Notes: generated by a model from the letters alone, not told the origin. A stretch of 64,000 nt of DNA from Strongylocentrotus droebachiensis (GCA_035222895.1 JAVYIG010007922.1:31353-95352); one strand, 5' to 3'. Shown: positions 10,774 to 22,908, counted from the first letter of the stretch. Translations and numbers: made by a program.

Positions 10774-12397
10774 CTTTACGGATCCAAATATCATCCTTAA
10801 CAAAATTAATCATGCCACACATATCAAAACACACACAGAGTCACACTCAGTCAGTCATGCACCAACATGCACACTCGCACACACACGTAAAAACACTTCC
10901 AGACACTCGCGCACAAAGATAAATGAAAAATACACGCAGCTAAGTCATTATTGCGTAATGAACATTTCTGTAAAATCAAAAATTTCTCATTTAACATCAA
11001 AATGGAATTTAAATTCAGTCATAATGCCATAATGAAGGTTTGGTGCATTCACATCACAATGAATTGTTTCTCCCTAAAGGACTCAGTCAGTCTGCATCTA
11101 AATGTGCTGTGTGAGTGTTTTCCTGATGTGTGTGTGTGTGACTTTGCTTCTGACAAAAGCATATGCAATGCATCTCATTTGATACATTCAATTCATTCTC
11201 TCAATTTAATACTTTTGCGCAAGCCAATTTTTGCACTCTCGCAAACAATGCCTTCTGTTCATCCAAGTATGAACTCATACCACACAGAAATGCTACCAAA
11301 TGATTTGGAATATAACACTCTTTCAAAACATGTATAACATTTTGTTCATAGCCAACTTTTAAAATAAATGACAATTTTCTAAGTGTAAACTTTTTTTTGA
11401 CTCACACGGTAGTGATATATTATCACCATGTTTGAGCCTCATATCTCTTTTGATTTTTCAGATATCGCAATAACGAGATGAATACCTGGAATGTCTCAGT
11501 TGACCTCTGTGACCTACTAACCCCAAAATCAATTCGGATCTTTTGGTGATACACATTACCAAGAAGTTTAAACATACAATCTGTAGTGGTTGTTAAGATA
11601 TCGCAATAACAAGGCAATTAACTGGAATTTTAGTAGTTGACCTCTGTGACCGTTGACCTACATAATCGTTAATCTAATCAGCTTTTTTCCTATGGTAATA
11701 CATACTCTCATCAAGTTTAAAGTCCATATCTCAAGAGGTTTTTGAGATATCGCGATAATGAGAAAGTGGGATGGACGGACATAAAGATGACCCTAAAACA
11801 TGACCCTCTGGCACCTCCTTTGGTGGGCGGAGGCATGAAGATGCATTTTTCATCTGCTATAGCTGTCCGTGGATTCCAAAGTTTTCACTATAGTATAAAA
11901 TAATATATGATTGTTACTTCAGATTTGCTCTGTAGGTTTCCATAGTACATGTATTACATTTCAAGGCTTTTGATATTCACTATGCCGTAGCCTTAGAAAA
12001 AAGGCCATTGATATATTATTCTGTCCAAAGAAAATGGGAATGAGATTAAATGAAACACTCATACAATACATTACAATAGGCGATTTTCATAATATAATCA
12101 AATGTAATGCCCAAATCTTTGTAGTGCCTTGTTACAAATTATCTCATTCTTCTGTTACGAATAATTGTATTTTAATAGTCAGAATACGAATTGCACACAT
12201 CAATTGGTGCTAGGTAGAAAAACGTTATGGCTTGTCCTAACTAACAACCTGAAATGTATGCAATTTGCATTCTGACTGTTGAAATACAATTATCGTAACA
12301 GGTGAATAAAACAATTTTTAACGAGAAAGTTAACAACGATTCATGTATTCAATTTGATTACATTACAAAAATGGTCTTTTGTGGATATACTGCTTAC
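10774..12397. other. LRR-intron sequence, no exon recognised
   Basis: A CA/AC-rich tract lies at about 10815-10910. Degenerate 'gacctctgtgacc' repeats lie at 11430-11790 and end with GGGATGGACGGACATAAAG and a CACCTCCTTTGGTGGGCGGAGGC tail, a layout typical of an interspersed repeat with a terminal hairpin. Nothing coding was seen. Confidence 0.45.
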
Positions 12398-12553
12398 CTT
12401 AGATTCTTTCCCTTTACTTGCAAGTGTTGCAAAAAAGTTATGATGTAATTTACCATGTAGAAAAGCTTTCTTCAAGGATGGCATGGTGCATATTATCTCT
12501 GCCACATCAAGTGATATAGTAGGTCCACAATCTTTCCCCATACGGAGTTCAAC
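12398..12553 (-). CDS. Leucine-rich-repeat exon 1 of the NLR gene
   Basis: This 156-base exon (52 codons, phase 0-0) has acceptor TTGTTTAG|GTTGAACTC and donor TCTAAG|GTAAGC. The peptide begins VELRMGKDCGP and contains ICTMPSLKKAFLHGKLHHN. This is an LRR-like unit more diverged than the three 165-base exons. It follows the phase-0 donor of the NACHT exon directly, so it is the first LRR-region exon in the transcript. Confidence 0.65.
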
Positions 12554-13813
12554 CTAAACAAAATAACAAAGTGATTACTGATGAGATACATAATATAGAT
12601 GTTCACTTGGATGTTAGGCATACATGTGTAACCTACATGAGTGGATGCCCTAATTGTGCTGCTAGAACTACAGAAAATAAGAGGGAAAATGAAATGGAGA
12701 AAACAAAGGTTACAGGCTGAAGAAATATTGTCATATCACATTCTTACTTTTATGTCAGTATGAATATTTCATCGTAGTTTACCATTTACTAAACAGAGAA
12801 TCCTTAGACAAAATAAAAAGAGAGACATCTAAGGACAGGCTTCAAAAGAGATTACTTATTTTTGTTTTTCTTGCATATTCTTACATACCATCTAGTAATA
12901 TATATCTTAATCATTTATGTTAATAGGAACATGGTCACTAAATTTAAACGGTGGATAAGGAGCAAAAATGTAGGCTCACAAAGAGTTTGATTAAATAAGA
13001 CATTTTATAAATACATTTTTTTTTTTGGGGGGGGGGGTAAAATTTCATAACGGCACCACAAATTTATGTTAAAAAAGCTGAATTTGCCATTGCATCACTT
13101 AACGATGCGTTGCATGCTTGTAGTACATTATATGCAGGGCATCTTGAAGCCAGATTTGGTAAATCTCATATAAATGATATATACCGTACTGCATCAAAAT
13201 GTATCGCACTATACCGGTATGCATTACATATTAGTAAGTTAGCATGCAAGGCCATGTTGGCCAAAGTATATGGAAAACCATACATTTATGTGCGTAACGA
13301 TGTGCGTCTTGTTGCGTGTTATGTATATAGGATCGTCTAATTGCTTTATTTATATGCCATAAGAAATAGAAATACAGGCATCAATGCATGCATACTTATT
13401 GTTCTATGATTGCTCAAATTGATCAAATTATTACCGTTCAAACCTCATTGATGGCACAATTCAATAAGGCGTTAAAAAAAAAAAAAATGTTGTATTGCCC
13501 TTTGCGACCGACTCAAAAATCGTGAGATCTAGGGTCGGCTTTAAAAAAAATGTTGTTGTTTGTTTACCGTTTTTTTTTAGAGAATTTTTTTTTTTAAAGC
13601 ATTCAAAACAGACAAATATCAGCCCAAAGAGGGAGTAAAAAAAAAAAAAAAAAAAAAAAATCTGACCGACCTACCAATGTTTTGGCACCTAAGGGGCAAT
13701 ACAACATCTTTTTTTTGTTAGGCCTAATTAAACTGTTGTACTGCAAGAAAATTGCAAAACATGTGAAAGTAAGAACTAAACTGGATGTATTAATAAACTT
13801 TAATCAAACTTAC
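12554..13813. other. Intron between NACHT and first LRR exon
   Basis: It contains poly-T and poly-G runs (13018-13040), two poly-A stretches (13470-13488 and 13636-13660) and a short open frame (13110-13340) with no recognisable family. The sequence near 13500-13700 (GACCGACTC and later TCTGACCGACC with A-runs) looks like a short interspersed repeat. Confidence 0.4.
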
Positions 13814-15468
13814 CACATGTGGTCCAATGAATGCATAACCAGCAACAGTGTGTGCTTTCATGTCTCTGGGTATGACCAGCACAATCTCCATTGATGAAAT
13901 CCCGTCCTTCACCAAGGCTGCTACATCTAGGTCCTGACTCTCAAAGGCTACATCAACAATGAAATCTATATGTTCCTGTGAAGCCCCTCTGTTATTGTAT
14001 ATTCCCTGAAGCATGGAGTTCAGTACATGGGTTGCTATACTTTTGTTTTGTGACACAGTGAAGTACAGGAGATACCTAAGCTCCTCCTTCCTTGGTAGCA
14101 CTACTTGCTCAATCAGCCTGTTGAATTCATTACGATCTGATTCATACAGGGAAGCAAGATAGACCCCAGCCATGTACTCCTGAAACAGTTTGTGAGGGAA
14201 GTAGACTGGCAATTCCACATGAGAATTCCCCTTATGTATGTCCATGCTAGTGGTAATTCTGTCCTGCTGAGATAAAATCCCGACCCTACAGGCAGTATCC
14301 TTGGATTCTGGGCACACTTTGAAAACATCTTCACCGAAAATCAAGGTATGTTCTAGCAGACCATTGAGGGCCTGTTTGGCAATCGGTCCAAGGAGCTCAT
14401 CAATTTTTTTCAAATAGGCATGGAGTGAGGGGCTGCCTATTTTCTTCACCATCTTCTGAGCATAATGTTCTTTTAGAAAGGCAATCATTTCTTTCAATAT
14501 TTGAGAAAAAGTTGTTAGTGAATTCATGTTCTTTAGTTTTTGCTCGCTAAGTTCTTTCCATATAAGACACAACATGGATACAAATATAGGATAGTGGGCC
14601 ATGTTTTCAGATATGACATCATTCTCACTGATGAACTGGATAAGCTGATTTGCTTTATCATCATTCTTTGGAAAGTATTTGTGAATGTAATGTGACAAAT
14701 TCTCTCTGTCGAAACCCTCAATATTAATGAATGTGTAGAGCTTCATTAGATCATCGTCTGATCTAATCTCTACTGCTCTCCATGGGCGAGTGGTCACCAG
14801 GACTGGGCAAGAGGCAAGTTGATCTGAACAAAGAATATCTGCAAGTCCAATATCGCTAGTCTCGGATGAGCTTCCACATGCCTCTGAGGAGGTGACACTT
14901 GGCTGTGAGATTTTACCACTGACTTCGTCTAGCCCATCAAATGCGATGAATACCTTGTCAGGATTTGACCGGATATACTCAGTTATCTGGGAAACCGTTG
15001 CTGGATTGCTTTTGTCCAGATAAGACTTTGCGATCTCGCCAATAGTGTGATGCTTAAATTCACGTAGAGGAACAATCAGAACCCACACAAAGTGACTGAA
15101 ATGCCTCCCTTCAATCCAGTCCCAGGCAATCTTAGCACAAAATGTAGTTTTTCCAGCCCCTGCCTCTCCCTGAACCATGATCCGCTTAGGGAACTCTCCG
15201 TTGACTTTGAGATCAAGGATATCATTGTAATCTAGCATCCGCTTCTCTGTCCCATGTTCTTCTTGTAAGAAGAGATTAGTATACATGTCTTGAAACTGCA
15301 CAATGGAAACAGGATCGAGAGGATCAGCTCTGATCTTACAGAGAGTTGACCTGTACTTGAACTTGAAATCATTTGCACACCGCTCAACCAGTTCAGAAGA
15401 AAGTGGTTTGGTCCGAGATTCAGCAGAAGTAGGTTTGGTCTGTGATTCGAGCAGTCTTGATGGCCCTC
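13814..15468 (-). CDS. NACHT (NTPase) exon of an NLR-type innate-immune receptor
   Basis: One large exon of 551 codons has acceptor TACTTTAG|GAGGGCC and donor CATGTG|GTAAGT. It encodes a NACHT NTPase. Walker A GEAGAGKTT lies about 100 residues in, Walker B FIAFDGLDE about 75 residues later, then VLVTTRPWRAVEI (sensor/GxP region). A winged-helix/HD2-type C-terminal part with FPHKLFQEYMAGVYLASLY follows. NACHT proteins act as nucleotide-dependent oligomerisation switches in the cytosol. No stop or frameshift was seen, so the exon looks functional. Its first base pair completes a Gly codon with the phase-1 Death exon upstream, and its phase-0 donor fits the LRR exons. Its first ~45 codons recur three times as truncated copies at 22.7-27.0 kb. 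The architecture fits the expanded sea urchin NLR family; the ligand is unknown. Confidence 0.9.
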
Positions 15469-15820
15469 CTAAAGTACATAGATAATCCATATCAACATGA
15501 TTTAGGTAAATATAGTTTGATATTTACAAGAAACATCTGAAAGGATTGTAAAGACCCTTAATCTAATAGTGTGACCTACGACTAGGTGCATGTACATGTA
15601 CTCAAACACTCATTGTCCTACACATTTGACATAATTTATTATGACTTCATTCAATTTAAGGGCAAGGTAAGTTGTTTTTATACATGTACTTGTAGATGAC
15701 TATCACCGGAATGGTTTTTCTTAAGCCATTTCATCAATGCAGAGTTTCCCTGACAATCACACATCTTATTTTGATAAACAATTAAACACTTAAGACGAAT
15801 ATTTAAAATAAATGCCCTTG

Positions 15821-15851
<31 letters not shown>

Positions 15852-15895
15852 GACTGCATCTCCAGTATGACTCTGCCTTAATTCAGTGAAGATCA

Positions 15896-16038
15896 GGGCC
15901 CCGTCTTACTAAGAGTTGATATCAATCGCAACAGTATTTGCGATTGATATCAATCGCAACTATGTACATAAGAGATAGGAGACTGCAAACTTGCGATTGA
16001 TTGGAGGACTTGGAGTAACTCTTTGTAAGACGGGGCCC
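15896..16038. mobile_element. 143-bp MITE with GGGCCCCGTCTTAC terminal repeats
   Basis: The left end GGGCCCCGTCTTAC and the right end GTAAGACGGGGCCC are perfect inverted repeats, extended inward by AGAGTT/AACTCT. The body carries repeated TTGCGATTGATATCAATCGC palindromic motifs. It lies in the Death-NACHT intron. Confidence 0.7.
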
Positions 16039-16099
16039 AGGACTTGAAACAATCTTTACATATCACAATGAGAAGAAAGAGCCTATATAAATACATGTT

Positions 16100-17100
16100 G
16101 ATTGATCTTTACAACCTTTGACCTTCCTTTGACATAACAATCCAACATCTGATCACTTGTCTCCCTACAATACAGTGACTCATACCACATGTAGTTTAGC
16201 AAGGTTTTTCTTTTAAGTTTCCAGCTAAAATAGCTTCAAATAGTTATTGATATGGTGATAATCATATATTGACTTGCTGACCTTTGACCTTCTTAACCCA
16301 AAATACAATCAGTTTGCCTCACTATGCTGGTGATGGATATTAACACCAAATTTAAAATTCATGTCTCAAATTGTTCTTGAGACATTGCAATAATGGGACT
16401 AAAACCCTAGAAATTCATTTAATTTGACCTCCATGACCCTCAGCCTTTGATCTACTTTTCCAAAATCAAGAATCATTTCATTTCACTCTGGTGATGCACG
16501 CTATTAAACACTAAGTTTGAATTTCATACCTCAAGTGGTTCTTGACATAGGAAGCTAAAACCTGTAATTTTCAAAACTTGACCTCTATGACCAACTCATA
16601 CATGATACCAACACCTAAATCCAATCATATTGTCTTCCTGTGGTAATCTATAAATGCCCATCACCATGTTTAAAGCTCAAACATTTTGTGTTTCCTGATA
16701 TATGGCAATAACGAGGCTAAAACATGCAATTTTAGAATTGACCTCCATAACCTTTGACCATTGACCTACTTTCCCCATTCCAAATCATATTCAGATCATC
16801 TTCCTATCATAATGGTAAAACATACTATCACCAAGTTTGAAGTTTATACCTCTAGTGGTTGAGATATCGGGAGAACGAAGCTAATACCTGAAGTTTCATG
16901 AACTCATCTCTATGACATTTGACCTACTTACTCAAAGCCTACTCAGATCGTCTTCCTACGGTTATACATAATATCACCAAGTTTAAAGTTCATATCTCAT
17001 TGACAAGTGGTTCTCAAAATATCACGATAACAAAAAAGCGGAACAGACGGTCAGACAACCCGCAAACATATTGCTCCGGCACCACCTTCAGTGGTGCATT
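16100..17100. repeat. Degenerate ~120-base repeat array with TGACCT motifs
   Basis: Diverged units contain 'gaccttt/gacctct', 'caaaatc.aatca', 'atcttcctat', 'atca.ccaagttt.aa' and 'gagatat..c.ataa'. They recur about eight times and end with AACAGACGGTCAGACAACCCGC and a CACCACCTTCAGTGGTGCA hairpin. The same family occurs at 8400-8680 and 11430-11850. A truncated end recurs at about 23690, 25700 and 27730. It is an old interspersed or tandem repeat in the Death-NACHT intron. Confidence 0.6.
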
Positions 17101-17421
17101 GATGCATAATATGATATAATATTTGTGTAGAACATATGCACGTAAAGAAAGCAGAAATACTTTGATTTTTTAATAATTCTGCTGTCACTCCAACTAGATG
17201 AACTACATTGGCGTCCAGAAACGTCTAGGCTTTACTGAAAAGTTACATAAGTAAATCATAAAAAACGTGCATGGGGCCTGATAGATGTTTGACACTTCTG
17301 AAAATCGTGCCAAATGTATAAGACACAGAACACTCACTATCTCTTTGGTAAACACTGACTTCACTTTTATACATGGTTTTATAAGTCTTCTGGTGTTGCG
17401 AGAATTAGTATTTCTGTTTAC

Positions 17422-17711
17422 CTGTGCTGATTGGAAATAGAGGTTCATTGAGCGATATGTCCGCTAGGTCACCCAAGTCAATCTCTCGTAGTTTGTCTGC
17501 CAAAAGCTGTCGTTTATTTGAGTGTGGAGGTTGCTGCACGACATTCCATTTCATGAATACATGCAGAAATGCATTGGTATAGTTATTTGACTTCTGAATC
17601 AGGATTGTCTGTAGCTGAGCATACGGGAACCCTAGAGATATCCCTACAGCCTCGTAGTAAGATGGAGGGATATTATGGGCCAGCTTCAGGAACTCCATGT
17701 CACTGACAGTA
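17422..17711 (-). CDS. Death-domain exon, copy 1 (next to the intact NACHT exon)
   Basis: This 290-base exon (entry phase 2, exit phase 1) has acceptor ATTTTACAG|TACTG and donor AGCACAG|GTAAAC. It encodes a death-fold domain: MEFLKLAHNIPPSYYEAVG, then an amphipathic LGFPYAQLQTIL helix, FLHVFMKWN, and LLADKLREIDLGDLADIS. Tryptophan and leucine placement is typical for Death domains of invertebrate NLR and PIDD-like adaptors. Such domains make homotypic contacts with downstream signalling partners in the cytosol. The phase-1 donor joins the NACHT exon acceptor in frame (…IST-GGPSRL…). The protein sequence is identical to copies 2 and 3 over the exon, which indicates very recent duplication or gene conversion. 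Confidence 0.85.
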
Positions 17712-18039
17712 CTGTAAAATGAATAATAAATAAATTGGGAATGATAGGATATTAGTTAGAGAAAATCTTATTGGATGAGAAGCTATCAAGTGACACTTAA
17801 TTTGTATTATGTGCTCGGCTGTGCAATATAAGGGCCTGGGGATATCAGGTCATAATACCATTTGAAACAAATTGCCAAAGTTGCAGGTGAGGGCGGTATT
17901 TTTCTGGCAAGGGTAATCATTCCAAATAAAGCAGAGTCTGGCAGTAAATACAATAATGATAGTGATAGTAATAATAACTAGAAATTTAATTCGTCATGGG
18001 GACGAATTAGGTGGTCTGTCTTCAATTATGATCATGCTC

Positions 18040-18610
18040 ATCTTCAATTCAATGATCCAATATGAAGTAATGTAGAATGATGTATTAAGATATGAAATGA
18101 TGAATGAAGTACTGATGAACTGATAGATTGAACTAATGTGAAATGAACTAAATTGATGAGCTTAACTAATGAACTGGTGAATGAAGTGATGAACTGATAG
18201 ATTGAACTGTGACCTGAACTGAAGTGATGAACAAAATATCGAGAAATAATTATGATCAAAATCATGATCATAATGAAATTTAATGAAATAAGAAATGATG
18301 TAAATATGAAACAAAGTATTGGTAAATTAATTCCTTGATGATCATGATGATGAATGAATGATGATGACGAAGATGATTATAATGATATTGATCATGATCA
18401 TGATAATGTTGATGATAATATTGATCTCGATAATGATGATGATGATGATGATAATGATGATGATGATGACGATGAAAATGATGATTATGATAATGATGAT
18501 GATCATGATCATGATGATGTTGATGATGATGATTATCATCATTATGATAATGATGATCATGATGGTAATGATGATGATCATGATTATGAGCGTGATTCTG
18601 ACATCCGATT
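18040..18610. repeat. ATGA/GATGAT-type microsatellite tract
   Basis: Degenerate GATGAACTGATAGATTGAACT motifs at 18080-18230 grade into GATGATGAT/AATGATGAT triplets at about 18350-18590. The Asp/Asn-rich and Ile/Met-rich frames on both strands come from the triplets and are not genes. Confidence 0.85.
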
Positions 18611-18916
18611 GAAAAAATGAGGGGTGATTTAGATAGCTTATAGTCTCAGCTACAACATACTTAAAAATCAACAAAATCCAAGCAGGAATAACAGCGACAT
18701 TGGTCGCAAAAGACAGAAATTTAGAATCCAGATTTGAGAAAAAGTCATCTCCCTTAGGGATTACACGCAAAAAGTAATGGATCAAATGATAATAGGGTAA
18801 TAATAAAGTAAATATGGTTGTTTATTACATTATTTGCGATTCTACGTGTTTTAATATCCAAAGGAGATGGTACAGTGAAAGGTCAAAAAGAAAAAAAAGT
18901 GACAAAAAAGATTGTT

Positions 18917-18990
18917 GGAGACGCCCGGACTCGAACCAGGGATCTCGAGGTCGGAAGTCAAGTGCGTTACCGATATACCAAAACATCTCC
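18917..18990 (-). pseudogene. tRNA-like sequence (tRNA pseudogene or SINE head)
   Basis: On the minus strand the 74 bases begin GGAGATG and end CGTCTCC, which pair as a 7-bp acceptor stem. A T-arm with CCTGG-TTCGAGT-CCGGG pairing and a good B box (GGTTCGAGTCC) is present. The anticodon stem pairs only with an enlarged 9-base loop, and no D stem forms. I therefore call it a decayed tRNA or the head of a tRNA-derived SINE, not a working tRNA. Confidence 0.5.
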
Positions 18991-19189
18991 CATAGCGATT
19001 ACACGTGAATGGAAAATGGAATTCTCAAATCCCACCTTGCAAGTGAAATATGAGCATAATCCGGCATCTGATCGAAAAATAAAGGGCACACTTGTGATAG
19101 CTTATTGTCTCAGCTACAACATACTCGATCCTCAGCGAAAACAAAGCTAAAAAGACGGAGATATTGCTCGCAAAAGACGAAATGTAGAA

Positions 19190-22100
19190 TCCACTTTTGG
19201 GAAAAAGTCATGTCCCATAGAGAATACACGCAAAATGTGAAAAATTGACATGCCTCCTTTAATCGCAAAAATACGCCATGATGCTTTCGTCAAAATGAAA
19301 ATTTGTGGCAACTGCATTTGTAGAGAATTGTCTCAGCTAAAACATATCAAAATTTGGAAGTAAATCAATCAATATTTACAGAGATACAATCAATTTTCCG
19401 TAAATATGCTGACGTCATAATATGCAAATTGAAATTTTGAGTTCGGAGGCCATTATGATGACGTCATGAGATAATTGAGGGTCAACTGAGACATGAAATC
19501 ATATCTACAATTTATACTTTATCAAAATATGACAAAAAAATTGGGGTCACCTTGCATCGTAAAGCGCTGCAATGGATTTTGTATAGGCATGTTTTTGCCC
19601 ATATATGCTATGTATTACAAGAGCTCGCACGCACGGAATGTATCTTAAACGGACGCTCATTCCGTTATTAATGATCAGGAAAAGGTGAACAAGGTATAAA
19701 AATGCTTGGAGAAATGTGCCAAACATGATGACAGGCAAAATCTGGCGATTCTCTGTTGTAAAATATCAATACGCGCGAAAACGCACGCCCATGCGCGTGT
19801 GCGCGTTTTTTTGCAAAATGCTTAAAATGGCCTGAAACGTATGCAAAATGAATTTGAGACGATTTGGAGCATTTTTATTTTTTGCGCGCGCGCTTACGCG
19901 CGGATGTACGCGCGGATGTACGCATACGCGCGCGTTTTCTGACCTGAAATTGACCGGACGGATATTGACATTAATCATGATAAATATGAATGAGAAATGC
20001 CTTTCCGTTATGAAGATATGATCATGAGTAAAAAGTACCAAAAAAAACACAAAAAGGCGCCTGGATGACGTCATAAAGATTTGATGACCTTGAAAATGTT
20101 ACTGTCACGTCTCATGACAATGAACTATGACTGTGCCAAAATTGAACAAAATTGACAAAACCGATCTGGAGTTATCCTGTAAACAAAAAAGGGGGGAGAA
20201 ATAAAAATAAAGAATAAACTAGACATATAATTCTTGTTTGGAACAAGTATAGGTGGGCTGGTCAACTAAAACTTGAGACAAAATAGAGCAAATATAAGCG
20301 ACATACTGCTTACAAATTCTTAAAAACCAATATCATGTAGATTCATAACGTGAACTAAATTCACCTTCTATAGGCATAACACGCAAATTATGAAGTTTTT
20401 GACATCAGGCCTTTAATCAAAATTTTCACTATGATGACGTCATCAAAATGAAAAATGGTTATTACTGCGCTTGTAGAGAATTGTCTTAGCTACAACATAT
20501 CGAAATTTTAAAGAAAATTGATCAATATTTACAGAGATACAATCAATTTTACATAAATATGCTGACGTCATAATATGCAAATTCGTATTTTGAGTTCCGA
20601 GGCCATTGTGATGATGTCACGATACACTTAATGGCCAAATGAGACACGGAATCATATTTCCGACTCATACTCTATCTTAATATGAAAAAAAATTGAGGAT
20701 CCCGGTGCATTCCAAAGAGCTATAACGGATTTTGTATAGGCATGTTTTTGCCCATATATGCTATGTATTAAAAGACCTCGCGCGCACTGACATTTATCTT
20801 GAATTTACGCTCATCTTGTTAATAATGGTCATAAAGAGATAAACATGGAATCAAATTCCTTGGAAAAATATGAGAAATATCATGAAAGAAAAAAAAATGG
20901 CGATTCTATGTTTTTTAATGGTGTTACGCGCGAAAACGCGCGCGCATGCTCTTACGCGCGATTTTTTATAAAATGCTTAAAATGACCTGAAACGTATGCA
21001 AAATAAATTTGAGACGATTTTGAGCATTTAAAAATTTTGCGCGCGCATTGACGCGCGGACGTACGCGCACGCGCGCGTTTTTTGACCTGAAATTGACTGG
21101 ACTGATATTGACCTTGATCATAATAAATATGAATGAGAAATACCTTTTGGTTAGGAAGATATGATCATGAGTTTATTTTCAGAAAATTTCACAAAATGGC
21201 GCCTAGATGACGTCATCAGTCAAGGTTAAGGTTGAAAACCTTACTGTGTTTTCTCCATATGCCTATACATATGTGTGCCAAATTTCAAGGTATTTCATTC
21301 AACCATTTTCAAGTTATCTTGCTAACAAAAAAGTGGCGAGAATTAAGAAAAATAAATAAATAATAAATAATAAACTAGACATATAATACTTGTTTGGAAC
21401 AAGTATAGGTGGGCTGGTCAACTAAAATTTGAGACAAAATAGAGCAAAAACAAGCGACATACTGCTTACAAATTCTTAAAAAACAATATCATGTAGATTC
21501 ATAACGTGAACTAAATTCACCTTCTATAGGCATAACACGCAAATTATGAAGTTTTTGGCATGAGGCCTTTAATCAAAATTTTCACTATGATGACGTCATC
21601 AAAATGAAAAATAGTTATTATTGCGCTTGTAGAAAATTGTCTTAGCTACAACTTATCGAAATTTTGAAGAAATTTGATCAATATTTACAGAGATACAATC
21701 AATTTTACATAAATATGCTGACGTCATAATATGCAAATTCGTATTTTGAGTTCCAAGGCCATTGTGATGATGTCACGATACACTTAATGGCCAAATGAGA
21801 CATGGAATCATATTTCCGACTCATACTCTATCTAAATATGAAAAAAAATTGAGGATCCCGGTGCATTCCAAAGAGCTATAACGGATTTTGTATAGGCATG
21901 TTTTTGCCCATATATGCTATGTATTAAAAGAGCTCGCGCGCACTGACATTTATCTTGAATTTACGCTCATCTTGTTAATAATGGTCATAGAGAGATAAAC
22001 ATGGTATCAAATTCCTTGAAAAAATATGAGAAATATCATGAAAGAAAAAAAAATGGCGATTCTATGTTTTGTAATGGTGTTACGCGCGAAAACGCGCGCG

Positions 22101-22520
22101 CATGCTCGTACGCGCGATTTTTTATAAAATGCTTAAAATGACCTAAAACGTATGCAAAATAAATTTGAGACGATTTTGAGCATTTAACAATTTTGCGCGC
22201 GCAGTGACGCGCGGACGTACGCGCACGCGCGCGTTTTTTGACCTGAAATTGACTGGACTGATATTGACCTTGATCATAATAAATATGAATGAGAAATACC
22301 TTTTGGTTATGAAGATATGATCATGAGTTTATTTTCAGAAAATTTCACAAAATGGCGCCTAGATGACGTCATCAGTCAAGGTCAAGATTGAAAACCTTAC
22401 TGTGTTTTGTCCATATGCCTATACATATGTGTGCCAAATATCAAAGCATTTGATTGAACCATTTCAAAGTAATCTTGCTAACAAAAAAGTGGGTCGAAAT
22501 AAAAAAAATAAATAAAGGCG
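19190..22520. repeat. Three tandem ~1.15-kb repeat copies with CpG-rich alternating tracts
   Basis: Copies begin near 19190 (diverged), 20216 and 21371; the last two start with CTAGACATATAAT(T/A)CTTGTT and share almost all sequence. Each has TGACGTCA palindromes, TGACGTCATAATATGCAAAT, and two blocks of CGCGCGAAAACGCGCGCGC-type alternating purine-pyrimidine in otherwise AT-rich DNA. Each ends with GCTAACAAAAAAGTGG. No coding frame of note was seen. This is an interspersed element family of unknown class with local tandem copies. Confidence 0.7.
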
Positions 22521-22702
22521 ATTTTAACAAAATTATGAGGTGGTCTGTATGAGATACAGCCCACCTGATAAATAAATAAATAAATAAAGAAGAAAGAAAA
22601 TTCTGACGAAAACAATAGGTGATCTGTCGATATCGACAGACCACCTAATAATATAAGAAAAGGATCCCTACTACTTTGAATAATAATAATAAAAATGTTT
22701 AC

Positions 22703-22908
22703 ATCATCATCATCCTCGTCAGAATCAGAATCATTAACGGAGTCTTCATCAGAATTATCATCACAATCATCATAATTACAGACAGTTGACCTGTACCTGG
22801 ACTTGAAAGTCTTTGCATGCTGCTTAACCAGTTCAGGAGAAAATGGTTTGGTCTGAGTTTCAGCTGACGGAGGTTTGGTTTTTGATTCTAACAGTCTTGA
22901 TGGCCCTC
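22703..22908 (-). pseudogene. Truncated NACHT-exon start fused to an acidic microsatellite stretch, copy 1
   Basis: The acceptor and first codons (GGPSRLLESKTKPPSAE…) match the start of the intact NACHT exon at 15468. After STVC the homology stops and the frame runs on through an Asp/Ser-rich stretch (SVNDSDSDEDDDD) to a potential donor GAT|GTAAAC at 22703, phase 0. The NACHT core is missing. It is either a relic of array formation or an exonised linker. Because its exit phase is 0, it could join LRR exons (phase 0) but not another Death exon (phase 2). Confidence 0.6.

Larger units (their letters stand above)
1905..17711 (-). other. Gene model: Death-NACHT-LRR-linker-ZU5 receptor
   Basis: The proposed exon chain is 17711-17422, 15468-13814, 12553-12398, 7764-7600, 7024-6860, 6150-5986, 3883-3703 and 2108-1905. 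Junction phases in order are 1, 0, 0, 0, 0, 0, 1, and every junction is compatible. No start codon is fixed by the Death exon, whose acceptor is phase 2, so at least one upstream coding exon is needed. The best candidate is the 2A exon at 50591-50733, and one of the alternative Death exons may replace the first. The 3' end is not seen. Core receptor membership (Death to LRR) is well supported by domains; the linker and ZU5 are supported by order and phase only. Confidence 0.6.
17978..22647. mobile_element. 4.67-kb composite insertion splitting the Death-exon array
   Basis: In the intact tandem units the Death-exon upstream flank runs continuously through an AGTAATAATAATAATATAAG junction into the next truncated NACHT exon. 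At copy 1 that junction is interrupted: the left half ends at about 17977 and the right half resumes at about 22647. The inserted DNA begins near GGGACGAATTAGGTGGTCTGTC and ends with GACAGACCACCTA, so its tips are inverted. Inside are a (GAT)n tract, a tRNA-like sequence and three copies of a ~1.15-kb repeat. The insertion call rests on the comparison with the other units. Confidence 0.6.

Noticed and set aside
16100-17100. Regularly spaced repeats considered as a CRISPR array
   Set aside because: The units are diverged and ~120 bases long, without identical repeats and unique spacers, in a eukaryotic intron.
18342-18785. Long Asp/Asn- and Ile-rich open frames on both strands
   Set aside because: They arise from GAT/ATG triplet repeats; no start context, splice site or domain supports a gene.
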